DNA from: Bacillota bacterium
GTDB taxonomy: Bacteria > Bacillota_I > Bacilli_A > RF39 > UBA660
NCBI GenBank assembly: GCA_018381595.1
Contig: JAGZRP010000051.1
Location: 1-6,006 of the forward strand
Direction of reading: 5' to 3'
DNA length: 6,006 nt
Part shown: positions 5,836-6,006 of the stretch, piece after piece
How the letters are laid out: the number at the start of each line of letters is the position of its first letter
Position numbering within the stretch: position 1 is the stretch's first letter
The notes under the pieces: generated by a model
What the model saw: the letters and a program-made list of their open reading frames with translations, nothing else
Database searches by the model: none
What the model was told of the DNA's origin: nothing
Made by a program: the position numbers and the translations under genes

Positions 5836-5836
5836 C

Positions 5837-5891
5837 TTTGTAAAATAGTTATAAGAATATAGAACCAATTAACTATTTTACAAATTGTAAA
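5837..5891. repeat. Operator-like inverted repeats upstream of the last gene
   Basis: TTTGTAAAATAGTT (5837-5850) and AACTATTTTACAAA (5871-5884) are perfect 14-bp inverted copies with 20 bp between them. A second palindrome, TTTACAA-A-TTGTAAA (5877-5891), overlaps the right arm, so there are three TTGTAAA half-sites in all. The right-hand pair covers the -35 box of the promoter at 5877-5904, the usual place for a repressor. The outer repeat could instead form an RNA hairpin, but no T-run follows the right arm, so it is not a terminator. I cannot name the regulator. Confidence 0.6.
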
Positions 5892-5904
5892 TATTTGATA
5901 TAAT
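5877..5904 (+). promoter_or_regulatory. Predicted promoter of the last gene
   Basis: TTTACA (5877-5882, 5/6 to TTGACA), 16 bp, then perfect TATAAT (5899-5904) with an extended TGA in front (5896-5898). RNA would start near 5911, giving a leader of about 27 nt that contains the Shine-Dalgarno AAAGGAAG (5921-5928). Confidence 0.7.
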
Positions 5905-5937
5905 GAATAAAGATAAAACTAAAGGAAGTGTGAGTGT

Positions 5938-6006
5938 ATGAAGGTTAACAAAAAGTTACCATGGGGGGGGGTATTTAGGTAATACCTCTCATAGAAAACG
6001 AAGAAA
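5938..6006 (+). CDS. 5' end of an unidentified gene, frame broken at a G9 tract
   Basis: An ATG at 5938 follows a good promoter and an AAAGGAAG Shine-Dalgarno with 9 nt spacing, so a gene is expected here. As written, the frame reads MKVNKKLPWGGVFR and stops at TAA (5980-5982). The G run at 5963-5971 has nine G. If it had eight, the frame would read through MKVNKKLPWGGYLGNT and stay open to the window edge, with a basic stretch HRKRR. The run is therefore either a base-count error near the contig end or a contingency tract. The 20 or so residues are too few to identify a family. It does not resemble the start of rnfE, rnfA or rnfB that would follow in a standard rnf operon. Confidence 0.45.

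Noticed and set aside
1..6006. CRISPR array, tRNA or rRNA gene, insertion sequence or prophage
   Set aside because: No spaced direct repeats, tRNA-like cloverleaf, rRNA sequence, transposase or integrase, or phage protein was seen on either strand.

Overview
The window reads as low-GC, gut-type Bacillota (Firmicutes) DNA: AT-rich codons, strong GGAGG ribosome binding sites, Bacillota-style Rnf genes, and TGA used as a stop (the rnfC stop lies inside an ATGA overlap), which argues against a mycoplasma-type code. The exact taxon cannot be told from the sequence.

Left end (1 to about 424): the minus strand carries the middle of a DUF1385/YqhQ-family membrane protein. It lacks its N-terminus and has a one-base frameshift at an A7 run (69-75). 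It abuts, head to head, a plus-strand sensor histidine kinase (425-1282) that has lost its sensor half. Two genes truncated at the same point, with a shift in base composition there, suggest a contig misjoin or a recombination junction near 415-430. A terminator (1281-1318) closes the kinase gene.

Intergenic region (1283-1775): this gap holds what looks like an unannotated type I toxin-antitoxin module. A 26-codon hydrophobic peptide gene (1521-1601, minus) has a strong Shine-Dalgarno site hidden in a hairpin, an mRNA whose 5' and 3' ends can pair over 13 bp, and its own terminator. A convergent plus-strand RNA of about 110 nt (about 1421-1530), with a promoter and a terminator, is antisense to the toxin 3' end. 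Nothing convincing was seen between about 1670 and 1730.

Centre (1776-3008): a cytosolic M14-family zinc metallopeptidase with all zinc ligands and the catalytic Glu, but with Ala in place of the usual Arg in the DLNRN motif.

Right part (3076-5816): a two-gene Rnf-type operon. rnfC (NADH/flavin plus two 4Fe-4S clusters) overlaps by 4 bp a gene that fuses RnfD (NqrB/RnfD membrane flavoprotein) to an RnfG-type FMN-binding domain. Both predicted covalent FMN sites are on one chain. A strong terminator follows directly, so rnfE, rnfA and rnfB are not in this transcription unit. Electrons would pass from cytosolic NADH or ferredoxin through RnfC to the RnfD and RnfG flavins in and outside the membrane.

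Right end (5837-6006): an operator-like inverted repeat overlaps a good extended -10 promoter, followed by the start of an unidentified gene whose frame is broken by a G9 run. With G8 the frame stays open to the window end.
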